This document shows positions 50,705 to 60,800 of a DNA stretch of 64,000 bases, piece by piece (position 1 is the stretch's first letter; each line of letters starts with the position of its first letter). The notes beneath the pieces are model-generated. The model worked only from the letters and a program-made list of their open reading frames with translations. It had not been told where the DNA came from and did not search any database. The DNA is taken from contig JAIXUG010000002.1 in the NCBI GenBank assembly GCA_027484105.1, forward strand, positions 1-64,000, read 5' to 3'. Position numbers and translations under genes: made by a program. Source of the DNA: Comamonadaceae bacterium. GTDB taxonomy: Bacteria; Pseudomonadota; Gammaproteobacteria; Burkholderiales; Burkholderiaceae_C.

Positions 50705-52048
50705 TCAACCCAGCACCGAAGTCGCCTCCATCTCGCGCCGGATTTTGTAAGCGTGGGTGCTGGTGTCCATGGCCACGTCGTCCCAGGTCAGGCTTTGGCC
50801 TTTGGCCACCGGACGCAGCACTTTGACTCCGTGCGCCAGGCCCAAGGGCACGCCACCCATGCGTTTGGAAGTCGCCGCAGGCAGCAGCTTGCCCCAAACG
50901 GTGTACCCGCCCTCGCCGTCCAGCATGGCGCCGGGCTTCAAGTCGCGTTTGGCGGTGGCCACCACATCGGCATTCCAGCCGGTGGCCACACCGGTGGGCT
51001 CGTTGCGCAGGGCGACGCTGGCCACGCTCACACCCACTTCCAAGCCAATCAGGTGCCAGCGTTTGTAGAGGGTGAAGTAACGGCCCGAGGGGTCGGTGTG
51101 GGCGTTGTACTCTTCAAAGCAATTCTTGATGTAGTCGGTCTCGGCTTCGACCGTGACCCACACGCCCATGCGGATGTCGTAGGGAATTTTACGGCCGTCG
51201 GTCTCCAGGCTGGAGATCACCTCAACCATGCCCTTGCGCTCCAGGACGCCGCCTTCCGAGATGGGTCGGGTGACATAAGGGATGTCTTCCACGCTGGCCG
51301 GTGGGTAAAGCAAGCCATTGCTGGGCACGCCCAAACCGGTGGCGTTGGACACCGCCGTGCTTTCGATCGAGGGCTTGGAGCCATCCAAAAAGCTGTTGAA
51401 CATTTTGGGGTTCAGCCCGCCTCGCTCGGCTTGCTCGGGCGTGAGGCCGTAGTAGCCCCAGACGGTTTCTGGCGTGGATTCGCTGAAATGCGGCAACCAT
51501 TTGTGGCCCCGGCCCGCCGCCACCACCGGAAAGCCGCAGGTGCGCGCCCAGTCCACCAAATCGCAAATGAGCGCGGGTTGGTCGCCAAAGGCCAGAGAAT
51601 AGACGACCCCTGCGGTCTGTGCACGCGTGGCGAGCAAGGGGCCGCAGAACGCGTCGGCTTCCACGGTGACGTTGACCACATGCTTGCGGTTCGCGAAAGC
51701 TTCCAGGATGTGGTCCACCGCGTGCAGGGGTGACCCGGTGCACTCGACGACCACATCCACCGCCGGGTGGCGCACCAGGCTTTGCCAGTCGTCGCCGACA
51801 TGGGTGGTGCCTTTTTTCACCGCCTCGTCCAGGCTGCTGGCCATGAGGCGCTCGGGGTTCCAGCCCACCCGGGCCAGGTTGGCGCGGGCGCCATCTGGAG
51901 ACAGATCGGCAATGCCCACCAAATGCACACCGGGGGTGCGCGGAATTTGCGCGAGGTACATGGAGCCGAATTTGCCCGCGCCGATCAGGCCGATGCGGAT
52001 GGGGCGGTTTTCTGCCGCACGTTGCAGGAGTTTGGCGTGCAGGTTCAT
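50705..52048 (-). CDS. NAD(P)-dependent oxidoreductase with C-terminal SAF domain
   Basis: 447 residues. The N-terminal Rossmann domain has IRIGLIGAGKFGSMYLAQI (19-37) and the homoserine-dehydrogenase/Gfo-Idh-like texts VVECTGSPLHAV and VVNVTVEADAFCGPLL. A middle catalytic domain contains GRGHKWLPHFSESTPETVWGYYGL. The C-terminal 110 residues (ATAKRDLKPGAMLDGEGGYTVWGKLLP...LAHGVKVLRPVAKGQSLTWDDVAMD) form an SAF/antifreeze-like domain. Databases often call such proteins homoserine dehydrogenase- or FlgA-like; the substrate is unknown. Start and phyH stop overlap by 4 nt. A terminator follows. Confidence 0.85.
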   Translation of the reverse strand: MNLHAKLLQRAAENRPIRIGLIGAGKFGSMYLAQIPRTPGVHLVGIADLSPDGARANLARVGWNPERLMASSLDEAVKKGTTHVGDDWQSLVRHPAVDVVVECTGSPLHAVDHILEAFANRKHVVNVTVEADAFCGPLLATRAQTAGVVYSLAFGDQPALICDLVDWARTCGFPVVAAGRGHKWLPHFSESTPETVWGYYGLTPEQAERGGLNPKMFNSFLDGSKPSIESTAVSNATGLGVPSNGLLYPPASVEDIPYVTRPISEGGVLERKGMVEVISSLETDGRKIPYDIRMGVWVTVEAETDYIKNCFEEYNAHTDPSGRYFTLYKRWHLIGLEVGVSVASVALRNEPTGVATGWNADVVATAKRDLKPGAMLDGEGGYTVWGKLLPAATSKRMGGVPLGLAHGVKVLRPVAKGQSLTWDDVAMDTSTHAYKIRREMEATSVLG

Positions 52049-52917
52049 GCAGCTTCTTTCAGTGTTTCAAGAGAGGTGTGCAAAGCGCTTTCGGGCATGC
52101 CATCTTTCCAGGGCAAATCCACGGGATAGTGCTTCACCAGGCAATCGTCGGGCAGACAGCGGATGGGCGTGAAGTCGCGGTGGGCGATGTATTCGGGGCG
52201 CTTGTGGCGGCGAATGTGGTTGGACACGGCGCACAGGCTCAGGTACACACTCACCCGGTTCCAGGGCGAGAGGTTGCTGGTGGAGGCGTGCACCAGGCAG
52301 CTGTGGAACAAGATCATGGAGCCGGCAGGGCCGGTGGGGCTGACGATGCCGCCGTCCTTGTCACCTGCGCGTTGCACCAATTGGCGGATCAGGTCGTTGT
52401 CGACTGTCCACAGCGGGTAGCTGGTGGTGGACAGATCGTGTTTGGCCTCGACCACGCCTTTTTTGTGGCTGCCGGGGATGAACATGAGCGGGCCGTTGAA
52501 GGGGTTCACGTCGTCCAGAAAAATCGCCACGTTCATGGCCCGCTCGGTGGGCATCAGGTCGTCGTTGAGCCAGGTGCCGTAGTCCTGGTGCCACTGCCAA
52601 ACATCGCCTTCAAAGGCCATCTTGCCGTTGATCTTGAACTGGTGCATGTACAGCGCTTCGCCAAACAGGTCTTCCACCGGTTCGATCATGCGGGGGTGGC
52701 GTGCCAGCTTGGCAAAAGGCTCGCTGTACATGTGGGCCGCAAAGTTGGTGCGCACGGCGTCGCTGCCTTTTTCGCGCACGTTGTAGGCCTCGCGGCGGCT
52801 GTACAGCTCCGGTACGGCATCGGTGAGGTTTTTGGTTTCTTCGGGCGTGAACAGGCCGGGGAAAAACAAATAACCATCGCGGTCAAATTGTTCCAGTTGC
52901 TCGGGGGTCAGTCTCAT
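52045..52917 (-). CDS. Phytanoyl-CoA dioxygenase (PhyH) family Fe(II)/2-oxoglutarate oxygenase
   Basis: 290 residues. The iron-binding HxD is in WQWHQDYGTW (about 107-112), the distal His in LFHSCLVHAS, and a downstream Arg follows in PWNRVSVYLS. MFIPGSHKKG is another PhyH/EctD hallmark. These oxygenases hydroxylate small molecules such as phytanoyl-CoA, ectoine or phosphonates, with 2-oxoglutarate decarboxylation. The gene overlaps both GntR upstream and the oxidoreductase downstream by 4 nt, forming a tight three-gene catabolic unit. Hydroxylation followed by dehydrogenation of the alcohol would make sense biochemically (inference). Confidence 0.9.
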   Translation of the reverse strand: MRLTPEQLEQFDRDGYLFFPGLFTPEETKNLTDAVPELYSRREAYNVREKGSDAVRTNFAAHMYSEPFAKLARHPRMIEPVEDLFGEALYMHQFKINGKMAFEGDVWQWHQDYGTWLNDDLMPTERAMNVAIFLDDVNPFNGPLMFIPGSHKKGVVEAKHDLSTTSYPLWTVDNDLIRQLVQRAGDKDGGIVSPTGPAGSMILFHSCLVHASTSNLSPWNRVSVYLSLCAVSNHIRRHKRPEYIAHRDFTPIRCLPDDCLVKHYPVDLPWKDGMPESALHTSLETLKEAA

Positions 52918-53612
52918 GCTTGTGCTCCTTGTGTGGCGGGAATAACGGTCATGGCCAACTGTTCGGCCAATCGCTGGGTCAATTGAATGCTTGCTGCTTC
53001 GGCATGGCCTTGCACCAGGCTCACCGCCCGCTGGCTGTCGCCTGCAGCAATCGCTTGGGCGATGGCCTCGTGTTCATCCCAAACAGATTGGCGCTGCTGG
53101 GAAGACTGGAGCACTGCGCCCATGACACGTTTGAGGTGGTGCCAATGCAGCTGAATGCATTGCCCGATCAAGGGATTGCCCGAAGCCTCATAAATCGCCT
53201 TGTGAAAAGCCAGATCGGCTTGAATCATGGCTTGCACGTTGCGGCTGGATTCGGCCATTCGCCCTTGGGCCATGACCTGTTGGGGCAACACAGCGCTTTT
53301 CTGGGCTGCCAACTGAACCGCCAAACCGTCCAATGCCACACGCACTTGGTAGACCTTGGCAATCCAATTCACATCCAGAGGCGTGACCTGTACGCCACGG
53401 CCGGGTGCGTCTTCGACAAAACCGTCTTTTTTAAGCAGGCGCAAGGCTTGCAGGACAGGTTGCCGAGAGACGGCAAAGCTTTTGGCCAGATCTTCCTGAT
53501 TCAAACGTGTTCCCGGCTGCAAGGCCCCTTCGCTGATGGCATCGAGCAAACGGGCATACACCTGTTCGACCAGATCAGGCACTGTTTCGAGATGGATGGG
53601 TTGAAGTGTCAT
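52914..53612 (-). CDS. GntR-family (FCD) transcriptional regulator
   Basis: 232 residues from the ATG at 53612. The winged helix-turn-helix is in QVYARLLDAISEGALQPGTRLNQEDLAKSFAVSRQPVLQALRLLKKDGFVEDAPGRGVQV. An all-helical FCD effector domain follows (QADLAFHKAIYEASGNPLIGQCIQLHWHHLKRV), with typical metal-binding His positions. No Shine-Dalgarno precedes the ATG; a -10-like TATTCT and the palindrome TGTATACA lie immediately upstream, so a leaderless, self-regulated transcript is likely. It controls the downstream phyH-oxidoreductase genes, to which it is fused by a 4-nt overlap. Confidence 0.9.
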   Translation of the reverse strand: MTLQPIHLETVPDLVEQVYARLLDAISEGALQPGTRLNQEDLAKSFAVSRQPVLQALRLLKKDGFVEDAPGRGVQVTPLDVNWIAKVYQVRVALDGLAVQLAAQKSAVLPQQVMAQGRMAESSRNVQAMIQADLAFHKAIYEASGNPLIGQCIQLHWHHLKRVMGAVLQSSQQRQSVWDEHEAIAQAIAAGDSQRAVSLVQGHAEAASIQLTQRLAEQLAMTVIPATQGAQA

Positions 53613-53615
53613 ATT

Positions 53616-53630
53616 TGTATACAGAATACA
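53616..53630 (-). promoter_or_regulatory. Probable GntR operator overlapping the -10 region
   Basis: TGTAT (53616-53620) and ATACA (53626-53630) form an inverted repeat, and TGTATACA (53616-53623) is itself a perfect 8-nt palindrome. It lies 4 nt before the regulator start codon, overlapping the likely -10 element. Confidence 0.5.
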
Positions 53631-53754
53631 TCCATGTTTGTGGCAGCGAGCATGGTGTTTACCCGAGCAAGCATAAACCGGGGCGACATCAAGCCCGCTG
53701 CCTTCTGGGCCACAGGGGTCTTGTCCTGGAATGGACATTCACAGGCAAACCGAA

Positions 53755-53770
53755 TGGGATAATCCCAAGC
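53755..53770 (+). promoter_or_regulatory. Extended -10 promoter of map, probably leaderless
   Basis: TGG directly followed by GATAAT (53758-53763), then 7 nt, then the ATG at 53771. No Shine-Dalgarno is present. A TGGACA at 53732-53737 could be a -35 but the spacing (20 nt) is long, so the extended -10 probably carries the promoter. Confidence 0.55.
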
Positions 53771-54586
53771 ATGAGCATCACCATCAAAAACGCTGAAGAC
53801 ATCGTCGGCATGCGCGTGGCGGGTCGTCTGGCCTCTGAAGTCCTCGACTACATCACCCCTTATGTCAAACCAGGCGTCACCACCAACGAACTTGACCGCC
53901 TGTGCCATGACTACATCGTGCATGTGCAAAAAGCCATTCCAGCGCCACTCAATTACGCGCCAGGGGGCTACAAGCCTTACCCCAAATCGATCTGTACCTC
54001 GGTCAATCACCAGGTGTGTCACGGCATCCCCAATGACAAACCCTTGAAAAAGGGGGATTCGGTCAACATCGACATCACCGTGATCAAGGATGGCTGGCAT
54101 GGCGACACCAGCCGCATGTTCATGGTGGGCGAAGGCTCAATTGCCGCCAAGCGATTGGCCGCCCTCACCTACGACGCCATGTGGAAAGGCATTGAACAGG
54201 TCAAACCCGGCGCCCATTTGGGGGACATTGGCCACGCCATCCAGAAATTTGCCGAAGGGCATGGTTTTTCGGTGGTGCGGGAGTTTTGCGGACACGGCAT
54301 TGGCCGTGTGTTCCACGAAGAGCCGCAAGTGCTGCATTACGGCAAACCTGGCACCTTGACCCAACTGGTTGCAGGCATGGTCTTCACCATTGAACCCATG
54401 ATCAACGCCGGCAAACGCGACATCAAGGAAATGGGAGATGGCTGGACCATTGTCACCAAGGACCATTCCCTGTCAGCCCAATGGGAACACACGGTGCTGG
54501 TCACCGAGACTGGCTACGAGGTGCTGACGGTTTCCGCGGGGTCTCCTGAGGTGCCGACTTTTGTGAACGCTCAAGCCATCGCCTGA
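53771..54586 (+). CDS. map: Type I methionine aminopeptidase
   Basis: 271 residues. Metal ligands: Asp and Asp in VNIDITVIKDGWHGDTSRMF, His in CGHGIGRVFHEEP, Glu in FTIEPMINAG and the final Glu in WEHTVLV. The N-terminus ITIKNAEDIVGMRVAGRLASEVLDYI is typical. It removes the initiator Met from nascent proteins. The longer frame from 53606 is rejected because the conserved protein begins at 53771 and the promoter sits between. It is followed by glnD after 1 nt. Confidence 0.95.
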   Translation: MSITIKNAEDIVGMRVAGRLASEVLDYITPYVKPGVTTNELDRLCHDYIVHVQKAIPAPLNYAPGGYKPYPKSICTSVNHQVCHGIPNDKPLKKGDSVNIDITVIKDGWHGDTSRMFMVGEGSIAAKRLAALTYDAMWKGIEQVKPGAHLGDIGHAIQKFAEGHGFSVVREFCGHGIGRVFHEEPQVLHYGKPGTLTQLVAGMVFTIEPMINAGKRDIKEMGDGWTIVTKDHSLSAQWEHTVLVTETGYEVLTVSAGSPEVPTFVNAQAIA

Positions 54587-54587
54587 C

Positions 54588-57227
54588 ATGTCAGCCTCAC
54601 TTTTGCAGGCCGACCTGGTCTCGCTGCGCGAGACCTACAAAAGGGACAAAGCCAAGGTGATGTCCTCTTTGGCAGACAGTGCGTATGCCGCGCGAGGCCT
54701 GAAACAAAGCTTGAGGCAGCTGTCCATTTTGGCCGATGGTTTGTTGATTGAGCTGTGGAAACAGGCGGGCATGCCGCCCGAGCTCTGCCTGGTGGCCGTC
54801 GGAGGCTTTGGCCGCGCCGAGTTGTTTCCGCATTCCGACGTGGACGTGCTGGTGTTGCTGCCAGATGGCCAGTCGCCCGAACAAAGCCCCGAGCTCCAAG
54901 CCCAGATTGAACGTTTCATTGGCAGCTGTTGGGATGCGGGCCTGGACATTGGCTCCAGTGTTCGCACGCTGAGCGACTGTCTGGCTGAAGCCAGCAAAGA
55001 CATCACGGTACAAACCTCTTTGCTGGAATCTCGACGCGTCACCGGCAACACCGCATTATTTTTGAACTTCCAGACCCGCTTCCAGCAAGCCATGGACCCA
55101 CAGGCCTTTTGGGTGGCCAAAACACTGGAAATGCGCCAGCGCCATACCAAGTTTGAAAACACGCCCTATGCTTTGGAGCCCAACTGCAAAGAGTCGCCCG
55201 GTGGCTTGCGTGATCTGCAGGTCATCTTGTGGGTGGCGCGAGCAGCCGGACTGGGCAACAGTTGGGATGACTTGGCCCGCAAAGGATTGGCCACCCCGCT
55301 GGAAGCGCGACAAATCAAACGAAACGAAGCCTTGCTGGGGCTGATCCGCGCCCGCTTGCACCTGAAAGCCAAACGACGAGAAGACCGATTGGTGTTTGAC
55401 TTGCAAACCAGCGTGGCGGAAACCTTTGGATTCGACTCGGATGTCACGCCCGAGGGGCGCTTGGCACTGCGCGCCAGTGAGAAACTGATGCGGCAATACT
55501 ATTGGGCCGCCAAGGCGGTGACGCAGCTCAACCAGATCCTGCTGCTCAACATCGAAGACCGGCTCAAGACCGAGCGCGGTGAAAGCATCGACCAGTTTCG
55601 TCCTCTGAACGAACGCTTTTTTGAAAAAGCCGGTCTGATCGAAGTGGCCAGTGACGATCTTTACCAAAAACACCCTCACGCCATTCTGGAAACCTTTTTG
55701 CTTTACCAGGCCACGCCAGGGCTCAAAGGCCTCTCGGCGCGGACCCTGCGGGCGCTGTACAACGTGCGCTCGGTCATGAATGCACGCTTTCGCGCCGCCC
55801 CGGTCAATCGGCAGACCTTCCTGAAAATTTTGCAACAACCGCAAGGCATCACGCAGGCATTGCGCTTGATGAACGACACGTCGGTGTTGGGGCGTTACCT
55901 CTGGGTTTTCCGGCGCATCGTCGGGCAAATGCAGCACGACCTGTTTCACGCCTACACGGTGGACCAGCACATCCTGATGGTGCTGCGCAATGTGCGCCGG
56001 TTTTTCATGGCAGAACACACCCATGAATACCCCCTGTGCTCTCAACTGGCCACGGGCTGGGACAAGCCCTGGATTTTGTACACGGCCGCCTTGTTCCATG
56101 ACATCGCCAAGGGTCGCGGTGGCGATCACTCCCAGCTAGGTTGCGCAGAAGTTCGAACCTTTTGCCGACAACACGGTGTCGACAAAGAAGATGCCCATTT
56201 GGTGGAATTTTTGGTCAGCGAACACCTGACCATGAGCCATGTAGCGCAAAAAGAAGATTTGGGCAACCCTGAAGTGATCCAGAAATTTGCGCTGCGCGTG
56301 CGCGACGAGCGTCACCTCACAGCCCTGTATTTGCTGACGGTGGCCGACATTCGCGGCACCAGCCCCAAAGTCTGGAATGCCTGGAAAGGCAAGTTGCTGG
56401 AAGACCTGTACAAGGCCACCTTGCGCGTTTTGGGTGGCAGTGCCCCCGATGCCAATACCGAGGTCCAGGCACGCAAACGGGAAGCCCTGATCGAGCTGGC
56501 GCGCCAAGCCCAGCCACACGAGGGCCAAAAGGCCTTGTGGGACACGCTGGACGTGAGCTACTTCATGCGACACGATGCCTCGGACATCGCTTGGCACGCC
56601 CGTCAACTGTCACGTCATGTGGCCATGCCAGACCCCGCCCACAGCCGCACCATCGTGCGAGCGCGCCCTTCGCCTGTGGGTGAGGGCCTTCAGGTCTTGG
56701 TCTTCACGCCAGACCAGCCCGACTTGTTTGCGCGCATCTGTGGCCACTTTGACCAATCGGGCTTCAGCATTCTGGACGCCCGCATTCACACCACCCTCAA
56801 GGGCTGGGCTTTGGACACTTTCCAGATCGTCACGCCGATGTTGCCCGAGCATTACCGCGAACTCATGAGCATGGTGGAATCTGGTTTGACCCAAATCCTG
56901 GAAAAACAAGGCCCCTTGCCCTCCCCTTCCCGTGGCCGAATTTCCAGACGTGTCAAAAGCTTCCCGGTCACACCACGCGTCAGCCTCAGTCCAGACGACA
57001 AGGCCCAAAAATGGCTGCTGAGCATTTCGGCCAGCGACCGGATTGGTCTGCTCTACAGCATTGCCACGGTGCTGGCCAAACACGGGGTTCACTTGCACCT
57101 GGCCAAAATCAGCACCTTGGGTGAGCGGGTGGAAGACAATTTCCTAATCAGTGGGCCGGAGCTCCAGCACAACCGGGCACAAATCGAAATCGAAACCGAG
57201 ATATTGCAAGCCCTGCAGCCCACCTGA
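54588..57227 (+). CDS. glnD: [Protein-PII] uridylyltransferase/uridylyl-removing enzyme
   Basis: 879 residues, usual for GlnD. The nucleotidyltransferase motif GGFGRAELFPHSDVDVLVL (72-90) holds catalytic Asp84 and Asp86. The HD hydrolase domain has LFHDIAKGRGGDHSQLG, with His504-Asp505. Two C-terminal ACT domains start at about 693 (LQVLVFTPDQPDLFARICGHFDQSGFSILDARIHTT) and 805 (LLSISASDRIGLLYSIATVLAKHGVHLHLAKISTLGERVED). GlnD uridylylates PII in low glutamine and reverses it in high glutamine, controlling nitrogen metabolism. It begins 1 nt after map and ends directly at the next start. Confidence 0.96.
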   Translation: MSASLLQADLVSLRETYKRDKAKVMSSLADSAYAARGLKQSLRQLSILADGLLIELWKQAGMPPELCLVAVGGFGRAELFPHSDVDVLVLLPDGQSPEQSPELQAQIERFIGSCWDAGLDIGSSVRTLSDCLAEASKDITVQTSLLESRRVTGNTALFLNFQTRFQQAMDPQAFWVAKTLEMRQRHTKFENTPYALEPNCKESPGGLRDLQVILWVARAAGLGNSWDDLARKGLATPLEARQIKRNEALLGLIRARLHLKAKRREDRLVFDLQTSVAETFGFDSDVTPEGRLALRASEKLMRQYYWAAKAVTQLNQILLLNIEDRLKTERGESIDQFRPLNERFFEKAGLIEVASDDLYQKHPHAILETFLLYQATPGLKGLSARTLRALYNVRSVMNARFRAAPVNRQTFLKILQQPQGITQALRLMNDTSVLGRYLWVFRRIVGQMQHDLFHAYTVDQHILMVLRNVRRFFMAEHTHEYPLCSQLATGWDKPWILYTAALFHDIAKGRGGDHSQLGCAEVRTFCRQHGVDKEDAHLVEFLVSEHLTMSHVAQKEDLGNPEVIQKFALRVRDERHLTALYLLTVADIRGTSPKVWNAWKGKLLEDLYKATLRVLGGSAPDANTEVQARKREALIELARQAQPHEGQKALWDTLDVSYFMRHDASDIAWHARQLSRHVAMPDPAHSRTIVRARPSPVGEGLQVLVFTPDQPDLFARICGHFDQSGFSILDARIHTTLKGWALDTFQIVTPMLPEHYRELMSMVESGLTQILEKQGPLPSPSRGRISRRVKSFPVTPRVSLSPDDKAQKWLLSISASDRIGLLYSIATVLAKHGVHLHLAKISTLGERVEDNFLISGPELQHNRAQIEIETEILQALQPT

Positions 57228-57797
57228 ATGTCCCTTATGAATCCGTCCAGCCTCAAGTCCTCTCATCTCTTGACCACAGATCCTTTTGCCGCCGACCGCG
57301 ACAACCCACCAGGGCGCCCTGAAAACACGGGCGATTACAAAAAAGCCCTGGCCTGTTTTGGCACCGGGGTCACGGTGATCACCGCTTACCACGACTGGCA
57401 AGATGTGGGCATGACCTGCAACTCGTTCAGCTCGGTTTCGCTCAACCCGGCACTTGTGTTGTGGAGCATCCGTAAAGCGGCCAGCAGTTTGATCGCTTTC
57501 ACCGAGTCCAATGGTTTCATGGTGAATGTGCTGGCGCACGACCAGCAAGCTTTGGCGATGCAATTTGCCAGTGGCAACATGACGGAACGGTTCATGGGGG
57601 TCCCTGCCGAACGCCACCACAGTGACCGCCTGTGCCTAGCGGGCACCTCAGCCTGGTTTGACTGCGATTTGCACCAACTGGTGGATGCTGGCGACCACCT
57701 GATCGTGCTGGGCAAGGTGCGCGATTACGGTTGGAACGACACCCCCGCACTGGCTTACAGCGCCAGTCAATTTGGCCAATTCACGCCGTTGCCGTGA
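57228..57797 (+). CDS. Flavin reductase family protein
   Basis: 189 residues; the ATG follows the glnD TGA with no gap. The FMN-binding split barrel is recognisable: YKKALACFGTGVTVITAYHD, VGMTCNSFSSVSLNPALVLWSIRKAASSL and FMVNVLAHDQQALAMQFASG. Such proteins reduce FMN or FAD with NAD(P)H and often serve a separate monooxygenase. No partner oxygenase is nearby, so its role is open. It converges on the large TpsA gene, with 31 nt between. Confidence 0.9.
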   Translation: MSLMNPSSLKSSHLLTTDPFAADRDNPPGRPENTGDYKKALACFGTGVTVITAYHDWQDVGMTCNSFSSVSLNPALVLWSIRKAASSLIAFTESNGFMVNVLAHDQQALAMQFASGNMTERFMGVPAERHHSDRLCLAGTSAWFDCDLHQLVDAGDHLIVLGKVRDYGWNDTPALAYSASQFGQFTPLP

Positions 57798-57828
57798 ATA
57801 CTGACACCTCGGAATACACGTAATGTGG

Positions 57829-60800
57829 TTACTCAACCTGAATTACGACCCCCTTGACATTAGCAGGTTGAACATCAAGCCTCGCTTTAGCAGTTGCCAT
57901 GCCGATCAAAGCAAGACTTCGATCATCCGATGCAGCTTTCATGGCAGGTGGCACTTTAACAACCAAAACACCATCAGATGAAACGCCGACTGACATCTGA
58001 TTTTTGCCACCTGAAGGCAAGCTGTAATCGACATTAACAAATCGCATTCCCGTGAGGTTGATATCACTGGAAGATGGTGTTGTCGTTGATACATTGGAAG
58101 CGCTTATGCTTCGACCTTGCTCAACAATGCTCAGGGCACCGCCAGATGCAATAGTGGACCCAGTTTGGTTAAATAATCCTACCGTATTGGATTTAACCTC
58201 TGCATCTTCTTTAGAAGCACTTTCGCTTGATGTGCTTTGAGCCAAAGTCAATGAAGAAGAATTCGGTGAAACCAAAAGATCCATACCCACATCTGCTTCA
58301 CCAAAGTTCAAAACGGCTGCAAGCTTGATCTGAGGGGCCGGTGAAGTAGACACCGCAGACACTGCCACTCGTGCAGCAATCAACACATTTTCTTTTCTCG
58401 ATTCAATGGTCTGGCTGCTCGTCGCAGTGGTCGCTGTGGTAGATGCAGTAGATGACTGAACAAGTGCGGGGAAAAACAGAGGCTGCTGAATAATTTTTGC
58501 AGAGACAAGATTTTCTGTTGAATCCAAACGGTAATCCGTAGGCACTGACCCATTTGCTCCATCAATCCGACTTATCGCCAATGAAGACACCACAACGGCA
58601 TTGGCAGTTTGTGGATCGGCCGTGTTGAAAGATGCAGTTCCACTTAGTCTTGCGAAAGTGTCACCAGCAATCAATCCGGAAACAACAAATTGAGGTTCAA
58701 AACCTGACGGTGTTGATACGGTGCCATCAAATGGTTTACTCACGTTCGTGTTGGTTAAAGATGAAACCAACAACTTGGGCGTGATCGTGCCCGCTGCATC
58801 CGCTATCACCGGAGCGGTGAAGCTGTAGTCAGATGGCAAACTGCCGGCGCTAGAGCTGCTGATCACTAAACTTGGTATACCCGATGCACTGATGGTGCTA
58901 GATCCTGCACGTGGACTGCTGTATGACAGGGTCATGCCACTGGCCCCCAAATTTAAAACGTCACCTGCAATGCCACCAGTCACCGTTCCCGAAACCGAAG
59001 CACCTGTGGCAGAGGTTGTCCCATCGTAAGTTTTGGACAATGTCCCGCCAATGGAAGCCGATGAAACCGTGACCGCCACTGGTGTGATGGTGGCAGGCAC
59101 AAAGGTGCTTGATGCACTCAAAACATAGTCGCTGGGCAATGAACCGTTGCTGCCCGTGATCCCTGTGATCGCCAATCCTGAAACGGTCACCTTGTCGGCT
59201 GCAAGGACGTGAGCATCATTGAAGGCAGATCCGGTGTTTGACAGCGTTGCAGCCGTATCGTTTGCGATCAAACCAGATACCGACAGAGTGGGTGAGAAAC
59301 CAGCGGGCGCCGAATTGCTGCCATCGTAGGCCTTCGTAACACCTGAGTTGGTCATTGAGACTGTCAGGACGGCTGGGTTTATGGTGAAGTTGGCTGGAAC
59401 GTAAGTCACGGCATAGTTACTGCCATAAGACAAGCTGTTCAGACCGATGACATATGTCCCTGCTCGAATGCCGGCAGCCCTGCTCAAAGCACCAGAAACT
59501 GCATCGTTGTTCACCACCGAGCCGGCGGTAATCTGGTGGGACAAGGCAGGGGCCGTTCCGCCATAGGTCATTGACTTGGCATCCGCTGTGATCGTGATGG
59601 GCCTGGGCGTGATGGTCAGGGCATTCACGAATGTCAGCGAATAGTTAGCAGCACAGCCCGAAACCGCACACGCGAAAGTTGGAGCCAGTAAGTTGGCTGT
59701 GCTGTAGGCATAAGTGCCTTGGGCTTTGAAGGCCGTAGCGGCTGTCCCCCACGCGATAGAAGAGATTGAATCACCGGTGTTGAAGGCACCACCAGTCAAC
59801 GTGAACGTTGGCATGGTCGGATATGAATCACCATAAACCATGGTGGTGTTATCCAATGTGATCGTCAAGGGAATCATGTTCTGCCTGAAGAAAGCATAGA
59901 TACCACTCGAAACACCCGAAGATGGCATGTTGGCTGGATCAACGTTGTTAAACGATCTAGCGGCTGTGGCCAAAGTCCCAACACCCGTACTTGCGCTGGG
60001 GTTACCGGAAAAAAGACTGACACGACCACCTACCCCTGTAGTCATCGTCCTGGTTCCGGAAATCACGATATTCCCACCGGTGTCAACCGGTGCAGAAAAA
60101 GCCGTACCCGCAATCAATTTGATGGCATTGGCCGTTGTATTGGTGGTTGCGATATTTCCAGAAACGTTGATGTCTCCATCTCGAGTCGAAACCAGCACTG
60201 TTCCCAAGGCTGATATGGCGCCATTGAGAATCACCTTTTTGCCGGACGTTGGACCATCGTTGATGACTTCCACGTTACTCGCGGTTCCCATGGTCGATGA
60301 AATTCTTGCAATGGTGATGTCGCCCGATACTGGAGTAGTTCCCGTCAAGCCGGTCCCATCCATCAGTTTAATGCTGATTTCAGAGTTATTGGATCGAATC
60401 CCATTGAAAGAATAACCAGTTGTGATAGCTGCAGCGCCCGTCAGTCGAGTAGAACTAACGCCAGCGGCTGCATCAAAATAGTTGGCTCTGATTGTCAAAG
60501 GGGAGTCACCAAGCATTAACTCAAGCCCGCCTGACAATGAAACAGATCTACCGGCGTAAAGCTGCGTGGCTCCAATGGCCGATGCACTGCCCATTCGGTT
60601 CAGTGTGTTCGCAGACAAACTGATGTCATCACGTGCACGTATGGTCACAGTGTTGCCGTCATTGCCTCTCATGATGAGTGTGCTTGTTGACGATGTAATG
60701 CCACCCTGATTTGCAGCGAGAACAAGACTCCCTGCACCCATTTGTCCACCGGCCGTATCAATAGTTGCAGCACTGACGTCTATGCCTGTTGCGGATGTCC

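Noticed and set aside
53606..53770. Longer N-terminus for methionine aminopeptidase
   Set aside because: The added residues are not part of the family, and the region contains the promoter and the GntR operator.
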